From Mycobacterium sp. DL (GTDB taxonomy: Bacteria; Actinomycetota; Actinomycetes; Mycobacteriales; Mycobacteriaceae): 64,000 nucleotides of DNA. Shown one piece after another: positions 1 to 8,486 of this stretch; the first letter of the stretch is position 1, and every line of letters begins with the position of its first letter. Under the pieces are notes generated by a model. The model had not been told where the DNA came from, did not search any database, and saw only the letters and a list, made by a program, of their open reading frames with translations. A program made the translations under genes and the position numbers. Location of the stretch: assembly GCF_039729195.1 (NCBI RefSeq), contig NZ_CP155796.1, positions 1,674,001 through 1,738,000 on the forward strand, given 5' to 3'.

Positions 1-1235
1 GCATAGGTCTGCAGGAAGAACCCGACGTCTGCGTGCCCGATGCGCTCGCTCACAATCTTGGGACTGACGCCAGCCTTCAGCGCAGCGGTCGCGTATGAGT
101 GCCGAAGATCGTGAAAGGTGATGCGCTCAAGGCCGGCAGCAGCCGCCAGGCGGTCGAACCGTTGTCGGATGGAATCGGGGTGCGGTGGTCGGCCGTCCTG
201 GAACGTAAAGACGTAGTTCCCGGGGTGATAGTCCGTCCCGAAGAATGCCCGTTCTTCGTTCTGGAACTCACGCCACTTGTCAAGTGCCGCAGCGGTAGTT
301 CGATCAATCGCGATGGTTTGATCTGCGTTGCGCGTCTTGCCGCCAGCCTTATCTCGCGCATGCCCACCAACGACCACTCGATTGTCGTGCACCGTGATTT
401 CGCGAGCGTCTAGGTCGACGTCGTGCCACCTGAGGCCACAGATCTGGCCACGACGTATTCCGGTGGTGAGTTCCAGAAGAAACAGCGCGGCGAAGCGGTC
501 GTGACTTACCGCCCGCAGAAACTTCTGAATGTGCTCCGGGTTCCATACGGTGCGGCGAGCCCGGGAACGTTTCGGCGGCCTCACGTTCGCTGCTGGATTG
601 TGAGCCTTGTACTTCCACGCGACGGCATCGACCAACGCACGGTGGATCATGGCGTGAATGTTTCGAACGGTCTTCGGTGCTAGCCCGGGATTCACCCTTC
701 CCGGTACGATTCCTGCTTTGTACCGGCGGACAGCGGCACGAGCGGCGTGGATCGTTGTGCCACAAGCGTTAGCGACTTCACGGGGCGCCGGCGACTCTCC
801 GTCGATCAGATGGCTTAGCCAATAGCGATACATCTCGTAGTTTCGGTCTTGCTTGATCCGACCTTCGGCAAGAAGCTTGGCATACAGCTTCAGCAGTTGT
901 GGCTCATCGAGCTGCTGGAGCTTTTCTGCCCCGATGTGCGGCACAACGTAGCTCTTGGCGTAGTCCTTCCAGTTCTGCCACGTTGTGGCATCCATTGATG
1001 CCTCAACGGCGACGAACCATTCCGCGAAGAATTGAGCAACCGTGCGGGTAGAGGGTCGGACCACGCGACCCTGATCGGCATCCCGCATGGCATCGCGACA
1101 CGCCTTCCATGCTTCCTTCTCAGTCGGAAATCCGCCCTTCGAGATCGTGGGATATTCGCCGGTGGACGAATCTCTTTCAGGCGCTCGGAAACGGTATGTC
1201 CATGTCCGCCCACGCTGATAGACGGCTCCCTTCAC
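1..1235 (-). CDS. int: Tyrosine recombinase / phage-type integrase (3' end outside window)
   Basis: Site-specific recombinase expected to integrate and excise the element it lies on. I read 411 codons before the window edge cuts the C-terminus. A GTG start is used, overlapping the excisionase stop (GTGA), so the two are translationally coupled. An N-terminal arm-binding-like segment (about residues 1-60) and a SAM-like core-binding domain (about 65-210) precede the catalytic domain. Visible catalytic residues: Arg in the GIRRG motif near 261, Lys near 300, H-D-L-R at about 375-378, His in the GHADV motif near 401, and the presumed nucleophile Tyr in the last complete codon. No frameshift was seen. 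The protein is continuous although part of its DNA is also open in other frames. The attachment site must lie outside the window. Confidence 0.93.
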   Translation of the reverse strand, partial: MKGAVYQRGRTWTYRFRAPERDSSTGEYPTISKGGFPTEKEAWKACRDAMRDADQGRVVRPSTRTVAQFFAEWFVAVEASMDATTWQNWKDYAKSYVVPHIGAEKLQQLDEPQLLKLYAKLLAEGRIKQDRNYEMYRYWLSHLIDGESPAPREVANACGTTIHAARAAVRRYKAGIVPGRVNPGLAPKTVRNIHAMIHRALVDAVAWKYKAHNPAANVRPPKRSRARRTVWNPEHIQKFLRAVSHDRFAALFLLELTTGIRRGQICGLRWHDVDLDAREITVHDNRVVVGGHARDKAGGKTRNADQTIAIDRTTAAALDKWREFQNEERAFFGTDYHPGNYVFTFQDGRPPHPDSIRQRFDRLAAAAGLERITFHDLRHSYATAALKAGVSPKIVSERIGHADVGFFLQTY

Positions 1236-1414
1236 GAGGCGATCAACTCACGCAGCTCGGCAGTGACGATGTAGACGCGTCCTCCCAGCCTGCGCACTGG
1301 AAGCTCGCCAGAAGCAGCAAGCCGGTAAGCAGCAGCGCGGCTAATTCCCAGAATGCTGGCTGCGCGGGGTACTGCGAGGAGCAGCGGCAGATGATCAAAT
1401 ACGTTTGACTCCAC
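1232..1414 (-). CDS. xis: Excisionase-like helix-turn-helix protein
   Basis: A 60-residue winged-helix/MerR-like DNA-binding protein of the excisionase family. The core reads PRAASILGISRAAAYRLAAS followed by GELPVRRLGGRVYI, the usual HTH plus wing. Such proteins bend DNA at attachment sites and steer the integrase toward excision. It lies immediately upstream of the integrase and overlaps its start codon by 4 bp, the standard arrangement in actinobacterial integrative elements. ATG start at 1414. Family assignment is confident; the excision role is inferred from context. Confidence 0.88.
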   Translation of the reverse strand: MESNVFDHLPLLLAVPRAASILGISRAAAYRLAASGELPVRRLGGRVYIVTAELRELIAS

Positions 1415-1420
1415 TTGATT

Positions 1421-2230
1421 TCACCTCCCCTCGCCCGTGGTCGAATTGTCGGTAGACACTGACAGTTTCTGAGGGCTGCATCGCGGGCAGAACTCCGCTG
1501 CTTCTGTGCCGTCCGACTGTGTGACTGTGATCGTGCGCGACGAGGGGTCTTCGCACTCGCCGCACCACGGAGTCTTTCGCCGTATGGAAAAGGTCGGTGG
1601 AGCTGGCAGCTCGGATAGACGCGACGCGAGAACGGCAGCCGGATTACGGACTCCCTTAGGCCGTGATGAAAGGTGGGCCAACAGGGTTTGCGACGTCCAG
1701 CCCGCCGCAAATGCCTCCTCAATTGCCGGTGACAGTCTTCTCGCTTCGCTGCTGCTAATTCGCCACGGCGTGGGAAGAGACTCCAGCACGGAGGCCGATG
1801 ATGGTTCGGATGGTGGTTCTCTTGAAGGGTTCAAGGGGTCCGTGAATTGGACCTCCGGCGGTCCGGGAGGTGAACCTTCCCGGTCTGGAGATTGGACGGG
1901 CCCCGTCGCGTTGGCGGACTGTGGGAGTCCGACATCAAGACTGGGGCGGGAGTGCGTCGCATCCGGAAGGTTGAGATTGTAATGACTTGGGCGTCTGGCT
2001 CCGGATTTGTGGTACTGGGCAACTCGTACTACGAGCCCGGCCTCTTCCAGCTTGCTGAGCGCCTTTAGGACCGTGCTTCGCGCAGCACGAGATTCCGACA
2101 CGAGCGTACCGAGGGACGGGTAGCAGGAGAGGCTCTCGTCTGCGCGGTTCGCTAGCAGCACGAGGATAAGACGCTCGATCGGAGTCGAGACCTCGATACT
2201 TATTGCCCAGTTGAGTGCTTTCCAGCTCAT
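1421..2230 (-). CDS. HTH and zinc-ribbon protein, possible replication/regulatory protein of the element
   Basis: A 269-residue protein. Residues about 5-90 resemble the HTH_36/replication-initiator winged helix of phage and integrative-element proteins (SLGTLVSESRAARSTVLKAL, then a beta-wing). A Pro/Ser-rich linker of about 80 residues follows. The C-terminus has two Cys pairs (WCGEC and CPRC) that look like a zinc ribbon. It sits 6 bp upstream of xis on the same strand, so rep-like gene, xis and int form one unit. It may start replication or regulate excision; sequence alone does not separate these. No nuclease motif was seen. Confidence 0.7.
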   Translation of the reverse strand: MSWKALNWAISIEVSTPIERLILVLLANRADESLSCYPSLGTLVSESRAARSTVLKALSKLEEAGLVVRVAQYHKSGARRPSHYNLNLPDATHSRPSLDVGLPQSANATGPVQSPDREGSPPGPPEVQFTDPLNPSREPPSEPSSASVLESLPTPWRISSSEARRLSPAIEEAFAAGWTSQTLLAHLSSRPKGVRNPAAVLASRLSELPAPPTFSIRRKTPWCGECEDPSSRTITVTQSDGTEAAEFCPRCSPQKLSVSTDNSTTGEGR

Positions 2231-2910
2231 CTATCGCCCCCACTTGCCAACGGTGTTTCGTTAGTCATTCGGCTTCCAAACTTCTCTCGAACGGACACAG
2301 GCGATCGCTCGGACGGTCGCCGTGCTGGCTTACTCCGGCTGCCACAAGCGATAGCAATCTCGGTGAACTGGAACGTAGTTGAACGGATGAAACGGCGTCC
2401 ACCACGTTGGGCGACTTAGTCAGATTTCAATGCTTGTCGTCATCCTGCCCGGACAGCATGCGAATTTTGGAGCGGCGCGGACGCTTCACGGTGCCCCGCC
2501 ATATCGTTGCGCAGCGGGGGCGTCCGAATAGTCTTTACAAAGACCGCAGATATGCGTCCTCGTCTACGTGCGTGTACCCGGAAGTCCCGAAATGGGCATG
2601 CAGCAACAGAGTTGATCACTAGTTGGCCATTGGTTGGCTATTAGCTGTGCACTGGTGAAGCATTCGTTAGTTCCATGAACATCTGTTTTTCAGAAAATCA
2701 GACACAGCGATCAGTGCTGTTCTTATGCAACACCTTTAGATTGGTGGTCAATGAGCCCGCGCAACAGTTATCCTGGGGGTGTGTACTGCACAACGTTGGC
2801 TACGGGCTCTTGGCGATGGCCAGATGGCCCCGCCGAACGCGCGTCCCTCGTCGATGTGGCAACTGTGACACCGGGTCGAAGAGGCGTCTCTGAGGTCACG
2901 GAGGCATGTT
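2231..2910. other. 680-bp intergenic region without a convincing gene
   Basis: Lower in GC than its surroundings. Short open frames of about 70 codons exist on the plus strand, but they lack good ribosome sites and show no recognisable protein. The main visible structure is a set of tandem 11-bp repeats at 2611-2643. The region should hold the promoter of the leftward rep-xis-int unit and that of the rightward gene at 2911. Confidence 0.5.
2611..2643 (+). repeat. Three tandem 11-bp repeats
   Basis: The units read GTTGATCACTA, GTTGGCCATTG and GTTGGCTATTA, exactly 11 bp apart, so the same helical face is presented three times. Positioned about 270 bp before the gene at 2911 and 380 bp before the rep-like gene. 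This could be an iteron, an arm-type recombination site or a regulator site; nothing decides between them. Confidence 0.55.
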
Positions 2911-3642
2911 GTGAACGATGAACTGAGTCAAGCAAATAACCGCGGATTCGAACTCGGCAGGAGACATGCCGCGCTTGCGGATGTCATTGGGCAAGCAGCG
3001 CTCTGGGCACGCTCTTTCGGGCTTTCAACCGCCGAGGTCCTACCTGATGGATCAGTGTTCGTGACATACCCGCTCGCACAGCATGCTGAATGCCTGGTGG
3101 AGCTTTGGAATCGCCTTGGAGGCGCGTGCGTCGACCTTGCATCTTCTTTCGAGGACGGCATGAGCGCACGAAGTGCGTCAGTTGCGCCGCCGCCCAGGGC
3201 CGAAGGCGCGATTCGAATAACTACATACTTGAGCGGCGCAGACTTCGTGCACGTCCTCCAATCAAGAAGCGCGTATCGCTCTACTTTGCAGGACTTTTGG
3301 CGCAACGAAGTGACGAGCGCATCACTGTATCTCAGCGTCTCTGGTATTTGTACGGACGAACTGGAACGGTATGCCTCGATCTCACAAGCGCTCTTTGATG
3401 ACGCTTCGGCTGTGGTGCGTGACGCGTACGCACATGCCGTTGCGGCGACCTACGGGCGGATTTGGGCCCGTGCTTCTCACGCCAACGAGGGTCGCGCACT
3501 CATCGCATGGATGAAGGCTCTGGTTGACGTAGGGTTCAGCTTCGAGGAGTGCGTCTCGGAACTGCGTGACCTGGAAGTGGCATCGCCCCACGCGGTGTCC
3601 TATTGCCTCCAACGCAGAAGTGCATGGCTGCACGACGGATGA
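2911..3642 (+). CDS. Hypothetical protein, paralogue of the protein at 24249-25010
   Basis: A 243-residue protein with no recognised domain. It aligns end to end with the 253-residue product at 24249: near the N-terminus, HAALADVIGQAALWARSF here against HAELANTIDQASLWAREF; in the C-terminal third, VAATYGRIWA is identical in both and is followed by similar W-M-x-x-L, EEC and LRD-I/L-EV segments. No signal peptide or membrane segment is evident, so it is probably cytosolic. Here it is an orphan, while its paralogue is translationally coupled to an ESX-like protein. That suggests a chaperone-like or partner role, but this is inference. The GTG at 2911 has a possible ribosome site (GGAGG) just upstream. 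Confidence 0.7.
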   Translation: MNDELSQANNRGFELGRRHAALADVIGQAALWARSFGLSTAEVLPDGSVFVTYPLAQHAECLVELWNRLGGACVDLASSFEDGMSARSASVAPPPRAEGAIRITTYLSGADFVHVLQSRSAYRSTLQDFWRNEVTSASLYLSVSGICTDELERYASISQALFDDASAVVRDAYAHAVAATYGRIWARASHANEGRALIAWMKALVDVGFSFEECVSELRDLEVASPHAVSYCLQRRSAWLHDG

Positions 3643-3735
3643 TCGGACTTATTCTCGCGGACATTGTGGGGACGGAGTCCAATGTCCGAAGGTGCTGATG
3701 GTCGACGTCGCAACTGGCGATATCGCGAAAAGCGG

Positions 3736-3936
3736 ATGAGCACAAAGCTCTTAGCGAAGCGCGTTAGTCAAGAGGATCACGACCTGGTGGTCGCATACGC
3801 CAAGAACTTGCATGTCACAGTCGCCGACCTCCTTGCCCCGGCTGTGCAGGACCTTATCAACCGGGCCAGCGCCCACAACGCAATGGCAACCGTAGATCCG
3901 GCTGAACACGGAAACCATGAAAGAGATAATCAGTGA
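3736..3936 (+). CDS. Small hypothetical protein, possibly DNA-binding
   Basis: A 66-residue protein beginning MSTKLLAKRVSQEDHDLVVA. A predicted helical core (residues about 10-45) recalls the short ribbon-helix-helix-like proteins of mobile elements. An upstream in-frame ATG at 3682 would add 18 residues of low-complexity sequence; I prefer 3736 because family-like sequence begins there. It follows the orphan gene at 2911 by 93 bp on the same strand, so both may share a promoter. Function unknown. Confidence 0.5.
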   Translation: MSTKLLAKRVSQEDHDLVVAYAKNLHVTVADLLAPAVQDLINRASAHNAMATVDPAEHGNHERDNQ

Positions 3937-4093
3937 GCGGCCTGTCTTGTCAGTATTACAGTCCCGCAAGCTGATTGCGCTTTCGCTGGGCGTAGTGAGC
4001 CCGACGTGTTGGGGCCGATCGAGAGGTAGCGACCGTGATATCCGACGCCAGAGTTCAGGGAGTGAGCGAGTTGCAAAGAGTCGCTGACTCGCG

Positions 4094-4459
4094 TCAAGGC
4101 GGAGGTTGCCCGCCTGTGTCAGAGCGAGGCAAGCCGTAGCGAGCGCCGATCTCTTCCTCGCTTAAAGTGGGGCCGGCTGCGATATCGGCTTCTGACTCCA
4201 GCAGCGCCTCGCGAAGGTCCGCCTCATCGATGGGCCAGTCGTCGACTTCTTCTTGGTCGAGTGCGCCGCTATCGTCCTGGGAGGGCGGGTCGGGCGCTTC
4301 CCAGACCCCAGCTTCAGTCTCGGGCAGGGGCGCATCGAAGTCATCTGGGATGGCCAGGTCGGGCAGTTGACCGAAACGGCGCGGGGGAGTGGGAGGCGGC
4401 AGCTTCGACGCGGTGTCACCGCCCTCGTTCGTCACATTTGAAGGGTAAGTGAAGCACAT
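4094..4459 (-). CDS. Acidic, proline-rich hypothetical protein
   Basis: 121 residues, strongly acidic and Pro-rich, with no membrane segment. The C-terminal part (TLSEEEIGARYGLPRS) looks like a short folded helix-turn element following a disordered acidic stretch. Small acidic proteins like this are common in actinobacterial mobile DNA, sometimes as DNA mimics or antitoxins, but nothing specific supports such a role. It lies 120 bp downstream of the 450-residue gene on the same strand. Confidence 0.45.
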   Translation of the reverse strand: MCFTYPSNVTNEGGDTASKLPPPTPPRRFGQLPDLAIPDDFDAPLPETEAGVWEAPDPPSQDDSGALDQEEVDDWPIDEADLREALLESEADIAAGPTLSEEEIGARYGLPRSDTGGQPPP

Positions 4460-4578
4460 GTCGCATCACACGTCGGATCACCGTAGCCACTTGCCGGTTG
4501 CCCCTGTTGTTTACCATCACGACCAGGGCACCTTGCTGGTGGGGCGGCCGGGTGATAGCCCACTTTCTTGTTTCGGCG

Positions 4579-5931
4579 TCAGGTCTCGTCGAAGAAGCTA
4601 GCGGCTTGGTCGCGAATGCGCGCGAGCCGCTTCGATACGGCGCTGTGACTGCTGTAGCCGAGGATCTTGCCGACGTCGGTGAGGGAGGTGACTCCGCTGC
4701 GTAGGACGACCACCACTTCGCGGTCGCGGGGGTTGAGCAGAGTCAGGAAGTCGCTGCATGCAAGCTGGCCGACGACTTCGGTTTCGGGTCCGTGAACTGG
4801 GGTGGTGTGATCGACTTCGACGAAGGTGACGGTGACCTTAGAGCGCTTATGGTTGAGCGTCCGGTCGAAGTCTTCCTTGGCGTGTGACCACCGGTCGGAA
4901 AAGTCGTCGTGGACCCGGTGGGACCGCACGGCGTCGAGAATGTCGCGCAGCCGGCCGGTCTTGTCGGCGGCGTCGACGGTGCGCTCGACGAACTCAGCGG
5001 CTTCCTCTTCCCCGGCCCACAGGTCAGAACCCACTCGGGGGCCGCCGGCGGTGACGCCTTCGAGAATCTCGCCGTTGCTCAGCCTTAGCGGGCCAACAGG
5101 GCCATCGGTGTCGATAATCGGCCAGGTCCGCATCTCGTCTTCCATGGCCTCGGTGACCGCGGGAACCCAGAAGTCGAGGTTGTGCGCCAGGATGCGGATC
5201 GGGTCGTCCTTAGTGAAGGCCATCTGGGGTGATCCGGGCATGAGGTGACGCCAGATCGCGGCCTCCCAGGCCCGCGACAGCCGCTGACTGAAGTCCGCGG
5301 GCAGGTAGGGGTCCGGGTTGGTCAGTTCCGTCCAGAAGGGCCATTGGCCACCAGTGAGCATCGGCAGGCCGTACCGGTCCAACGTGGCGCGAGGGAGCAG
5401 GTGAAACAGGGGTGCGTAGTCGTAATAGCGGGTCTGCGTGCGGGGGATGAACACGATGTTGTTGTCACCGAGATCGGCGATGCGGGCCAGGTCGGGAGGC
5501 AATTTCGCATAGTCGTCGGTGTCAGCGTCGGTGTCGTCGTGAAAGAAGCGGCGCCGAAACTGGGCGGCCTCCCACAACGCATTCCACCGAGCCACCGCGA
5601 AGATCCTGGCCCCACGGGTTTCGAGGTCGGTGGTGGTGCTGCTCGGCATGGGGACGCTGACGTATTCCGGGCGATCCGGGGTATCGGGCCTGATGACCGC
5701 CTGGAAGAACGCCAGCCCTGCAGACATGTTCCACATGCGCGGATAGCGATCTGGGCCGGCCAGATCCTCACTGGAGTTGAGAAGGACGTCCCGGCGAGGG
5801 TCGTCGTCGCCGTCGCTAGAGTCGGTGGTGGTGTCGTCAGACATGGTGGTCATACCTATCTCACGACACTGCCGTGCCGATTCGTTCCATTGCCAGGCAG
5901 ATAATTTTCGAAGCTGCGAATCGCGCCGCAT
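4579..5931 (-). CDS. Unrecognised protein with C-terminal sigma-70 region 4-like HTH, coupled to an XRE regulator
   Basis: Up to 450 residues. I do not recognise the first 380, which are rich in Trp, Asp and Pro. Residues about 395-445 read as a sigma-region-4 type HTH (LLNPRDREVVVVLRSGVTSL, then DVGKILGYSSHSAVSKRLAR). The first ATG (5931) overlaps the stop of the upstream XRE gene as TGATG, favouring translational coupling; internal ATGs at 5853 and 5844 are alternatives and remove a poorly conserved-looking leader. With the XRE gene it forms an antitoxin-first type operon, so an unknown effector or toxin is possible. It lacks the usual nucleotidyltransferase motif of AbiEii partners. Confidence 0.65.
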   Translation of the reverse strand: MRRDSQLRKLSAWQWNESARQCREIGMTTMSDDTTTDSSDGDDDPRRDVLLNSSEDLAGPDRYPRMWNMSAGLAFFQAVIRPDTPDRPEYVSVPMPSSTTTDLETRGARIFAVARWNALWEAAQFRRRFFHDDTDADTDDYAKLPPDLARIADLGDNNIVFIPRTQTRYYDYAPLFHLLPRATLDRYGLPMLTGGQWPFWTELTNPDPYLPADFSQRLSRAWEAAIWRHLMPGSPQMAFTKDDPIRILAHNLDFWVPAVTEAMEDEMRTWPIIDTDGPVGPLRLSNGEILEGVTAGGPRVGSDLWAGEEEAAEFVERTVDAADKTGRLRDILDAVRSHRVHDDFSDRWSHAKEDFDRTLNHKRSKVTVTFVEVDHTTPVHGPETEVVGQLACSDFLTLLNPRDREVVVVLRSGVTSLTDVGKILGYSSHSAVSKRLARIRDQAASFFDET

Positions 5932-6449
5932 CAGCTGACCGAGCGCAACACGCGGATGCGCTGCTCATCGGAAAGGAGTCCACCCATCGGTGAGACTTCG
6001 CGCATCTCGATGCAGTCACGGCTGAGGCCAGTCAAGACACGACGAATACTGGGTATATCGCCGTCGCTCAGTAGGGACTGCCAGCGGTCGAGGTGACGCA
6101 TGTGAGGCTCACCGGTGACGTTGGACCGTAATCGTCGTAGGTTCCGTTCGATCGAGAGTTGTTGTTGTGTGAGGGCGGAACGTGTGAGGTGTTTAGCCAG
6201 CTCGCGGTGAAGCATCCACGACCGGCGTTCTGAACGCGTCAACTCGGGACTAATTGGTTGGCGGGTGATTTCGAGGCGATAGCCCATGCAGGACAGCAGC
6301 CGGTCGAGTTGCTCATCGCTGAGTTCAACTTTGCCGGAGAGGAACTGGCTGATGCTTGGCTGATGTACGCCGCTGAACCGGGACAACTCAGACTGAGTGG
6401 TGCCCGTTTCGTGCATCACCGTCCGCAGGACGCCGCTACGATCACTCAT
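5931..6449 (-). CDS. XRE-family regulator / antitoxin-like protein
   Basis: About 172 residues. An N-terminal XRE HTH (TTQSELSRFSGVHQPSISQF, then LSGKVELSDEQLDRLLSCMG) is followed by an Arg-rich helical domain ending MGGLLSDEQRIRVLRS. That C-terminal type occurs, to my knowledge, in actinobacterial XRE antitoxins paired with AbiEii-like enzymes. ATG at 6449 is preferred; GTG at 6455 is also possible but would lie inside the operator. A perfect inverted repeat at 6455-6475 immediately upstream suggests autoregulation. It overlaps the downstream 450-residue gene by TGATG. Confidence 0.75.
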   Translation of the reverse strand: MSDRSGVLRTVMHETGTTQSELSRFSGVHQPSISQFLSGKVELSDEQLDRLLSCMGYRLEITRQPISPELTRSERRSWMLHRELAKHLTRSALTQQQLSIERNLRRLRSNVTGEPHMRHLDRWQSLLSDGDIPSIRRVLTGLSRDCIEMREVSPMGGLLSDEQRIRVLRSVS

Positions 6450-6454
6450 GCCCA

Positions 6455-6475
6455 CTATAGTAGTGAATACTATAG
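6455..6475 (-). promoter_or_regulatory. Inverted-repeat operator of the XRE operon
   Basis: CTATAGTA, five bases, TACTATAG: a perfect 8-bp inverted repeat ending 6 bp before the preferred XRE start codon. Position and symmetry fit an autoregulatory XRE operator. Confidence 0.65.
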
Positions 6476-6575
6476 GTCAGCAAACGGCCCGACAGCCAAT
6501 TGCTCATCCAGCGCTATCTGCAGCTCCTCGACGAGCTGACACGCTGCGCCGCAACAACTCCTGAGGTAGCGCGAG

Positions 6576-7282
6576 TTAGTGCCTTTCCTCGAAGCACATT
6601 CGCTCAGGCAACGTGCCGGCATCTGGGCCGTCCTGCGTCGGAATTGCTGGCCGGGGCGCCAGGCTGTGGGTTGCCGCCGCGGTGATGGTGAAGTCCTCGC
6701 CGCCCTTGACCAGTGCTGGCGCGCCACCGAGGCTGCGATAGACGCTGGATCGAGAGATGCCGAGGGTGCGGGCGATCTGGGCGCGGGAGGTGCCGGCCTG
6801 GTCGAGGGCCTGGGCGGCGACGATGGTGTCGGCCGTAAGTCCCGGACGCCCAGGATGGCGGCCGTTCGCACGGGCTGCTGCGACACCAGCGGCGGTGCTC
6901 GGCGGCGATGGCTCGCTCGAACTCGGCGACGGCCCCGAAAACTTGAAAAATCAGGCGACCGCCGGGGGTAGAGGTGTCGATGACCTCGATGACCTCGACG
7001 ACCTCGGTGAGCGAGCGGAGCTCGACGCCGCGGTCCTGGAGGTCGCTGGCCACAGCGAGCAGGTGCGGGAGCGATCGGCCGAGGCGGTCCAGCCGCCACA
7101 CCATGAGCACGTCCCCGCGTCGGGCATAGTTCAGGAGCGCGGCCAGCTCGGGGCGATCGTCACGAGCACCGGATATGCGCTCAGACCAAATTCGCTCGGC
7201 CCCAGCCTCCGTCAGCGCCTTTATCTGCATGTCCGGGGGACTGGTGCAGCGTCGGGACTCGCGCATATCCCAGCAGCGTCAC
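6576..7282 (-). pseudogene. Serine resolvase/invertase, inactivated by two frameshifts
   Basis: A GTG at 7282 with a good ribosome site (GAGGGAGGA) starts a resolvase reading LLGYARV. The frame is lost about 15 codons later in a run of C bases (around 7245) and resumes as DMQIKALTEAGAERIWSERI through the catalytic domain (RLDRLGRSLPHLLA). A second frameshift near 6890, after FERAIAAE, throws off the Hin-type C-terminus, which I recover in the third frame (AAGVAAARANGRHPGRPGLT, then RAQIARTLGISRSSVYRSLG) up to a TAA at 6576. The catalytic domain also carries an in-frame insertion from three 9-bp repeats (6977-7003). Almost certainly non-functional. Confidence 0.88.
6977..7003 (-). repeat. Three 9-bp tandem repeats inside the resolvase remnant
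   Basis: TCGATGACC, TCGATGACC and TCGACGACC in a row. On the coding strand they add a Glu-Val-Val/Ile type triplet repeat between the normal SLTE and IDTSTPGGR motifs, an expansion not usual in resolvases. Confidence 0.7.
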
Positions 7283-7513
7283 CGGCAGGTCCTCCCTCGT
7301 CAGTGGGGCACGGGGGATTCAGACCCAACCGGGACGCTTGCGGCCGGGCGGCAGCCATCTGTGTTCTAAAATGTGTCCCCGTTCCCCACGGTCTGAGACA
7401 CAATTCTGGGACACCCGACTGACATTTCTGCCCAGTCGCAGAACCCGTGTTCACCCTGTCGCTCAATAGGTCGTTAGGCCGACTTCTGCGCGGCCGGGGG
7501 GCCGGCCCCCGAG

Positions 7514-8272
7514 CTACCCGCGGCGTGACGGGTGGACCCGAGCCGCGGCGATCTGCTCCAGCTCTTCCAGGGACAGCAGGTAGGCCTTTCGGTGGTACCC
7601 GCGGTCGCGGTTGGCCTTGATGCGGCGGTGCTCGGCGAGCATCCGCGTGTACTCGTCTAGCACCGGGGAGTGCGAATTTCCGCCATCGTTGCGGTCGAGT
7701 TGCGGCCGTAGTTCGGGCCACTTGCCGTCGCCCATCAGGAACTCGACGTAGCTGGCCATGCGGCTTTCGAGCCTGTGGTTGCCGTCGAAGCCCTCGAACT
7801 CCAGCTCGTGACTCAGCTCCTCGCTGACGGGAGTCCCCTCTTTTTCCAGCTCTTTGATGCTGAACGTGATCATGCGGAACATGTCGAGGATGTCCAGTAC
7901 GCGCTCGCAGTCGCGCTTGGACAGCTCGGTGCGGAAGCCGGCGACCTCCCGCCAATATTCCGTGGTGAAGCCCGACTCAATGACCCGTGCACTCTTCAGG
8001 TGGGAACGCGGGTCGATCTCGCTGTCGTCTTCGGGCACCACGTGCGCGAGGATCCGGTGGAGTAGCGAGAGCACCTGTCGGTCGGCGATGCGCATGGTCG
8101 TTGGTGCCGGTAGGTCGCCTTGGTCTTCGTCTTCTTCTGGCTCGTACCCGGGGACGATTGCCGCCATGACCAGGTTGCGGACGTATTCACTGACGGTGAT
8201 CCCCTCTTCGTCGGCCATGTCCTTGAGCTGATCGCGGACCTGGTCGTCTACTCGGATGTTCAAGACGGCCAT
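7514..8272 (-). CDS. YfbU-domain protein with N-terminal ribbon-helix-helix segment
   Basis: 252 residues from the ATG at 8272, chosen because a GGGAGGC ribosome site lies just upstream (a further ATG at 8287 is possible). Residues 1-40 (VLNIRVDDQVRDQLKDMADE, then EGITVSEYVRNLV) look like a CopG/Arc-type DNA-binding strand-helix-helix. An acidic linker follows, and from about residue 65 a YfbU domain (VLSLLHRILAHVVPEDD, then FTTEYWREVAGFRTELSKRD, and later GFDGNHRLESRMASYVEFLM). The role of YfbU is poorly known; the DNA-binding N-terminus suggests a regulator or antitoxin. Divergent from the arsenic operon. Confidence 0.75.
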   Translation of the reverse strand: MAVLNIRVDDQVRDQLKDMADEEGITVSEYVRNLVMAAIVPGYEPEEDEDQGDLPAPTTMRIADRQVLSLLHRILAHVVPEDDSEIDPRSHLKSARVIESGFTTEYWREVAGFRTELSKRDCERVLDILDMFRMITFSIKELEKEGTPVSEELSHELEFEGFDGNHRLESRMASYVEFLMGDGKWPELRPQLDRNDGGNSHSPVLDEYTRMLAEHRRIKANRDRGYHRKAYLLSLEELEQIAAARVHPSRRG

Positions 8273-8463
8273 GCCGCCTCCCTTCATGTTGATGTATGTC
8301 GTGTATGACGATCATCGTAACATTGTCATCCACCATTACATGGATGACGCAGAGCGGCCTCCGCGGCGATCCTTCGGGGAATTGATGGCAACTCGGCCGG
8401 TGGCCACGCGCAACCAAACGGCCCACTTGGCAGCGTTCACCTGTCGTTGGCTTGCGCCTTGTT

Positions 8464-8483
8464 TCGATATCGGTCAATATCGA
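8464..8483 (+). promoter_or_regulatory. ArsR operator of the first arsenic operon
   Basis: TCGATAT, six bases, ATATCGA: a perfect 20-bp interrupted palindrome ending 3 bp before the arsR start codon. No ribosome site fits between, so the mRNA is probably leaderless and the repressor would cover the start of transcription. Confidence 0.75.
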
Positions 8484-8486
8484 TGT

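Noticed and set aside
2675..2893. 72-codon plus-strand frame
   Set aside because: No convincing ribosome site and no recognisable protein.
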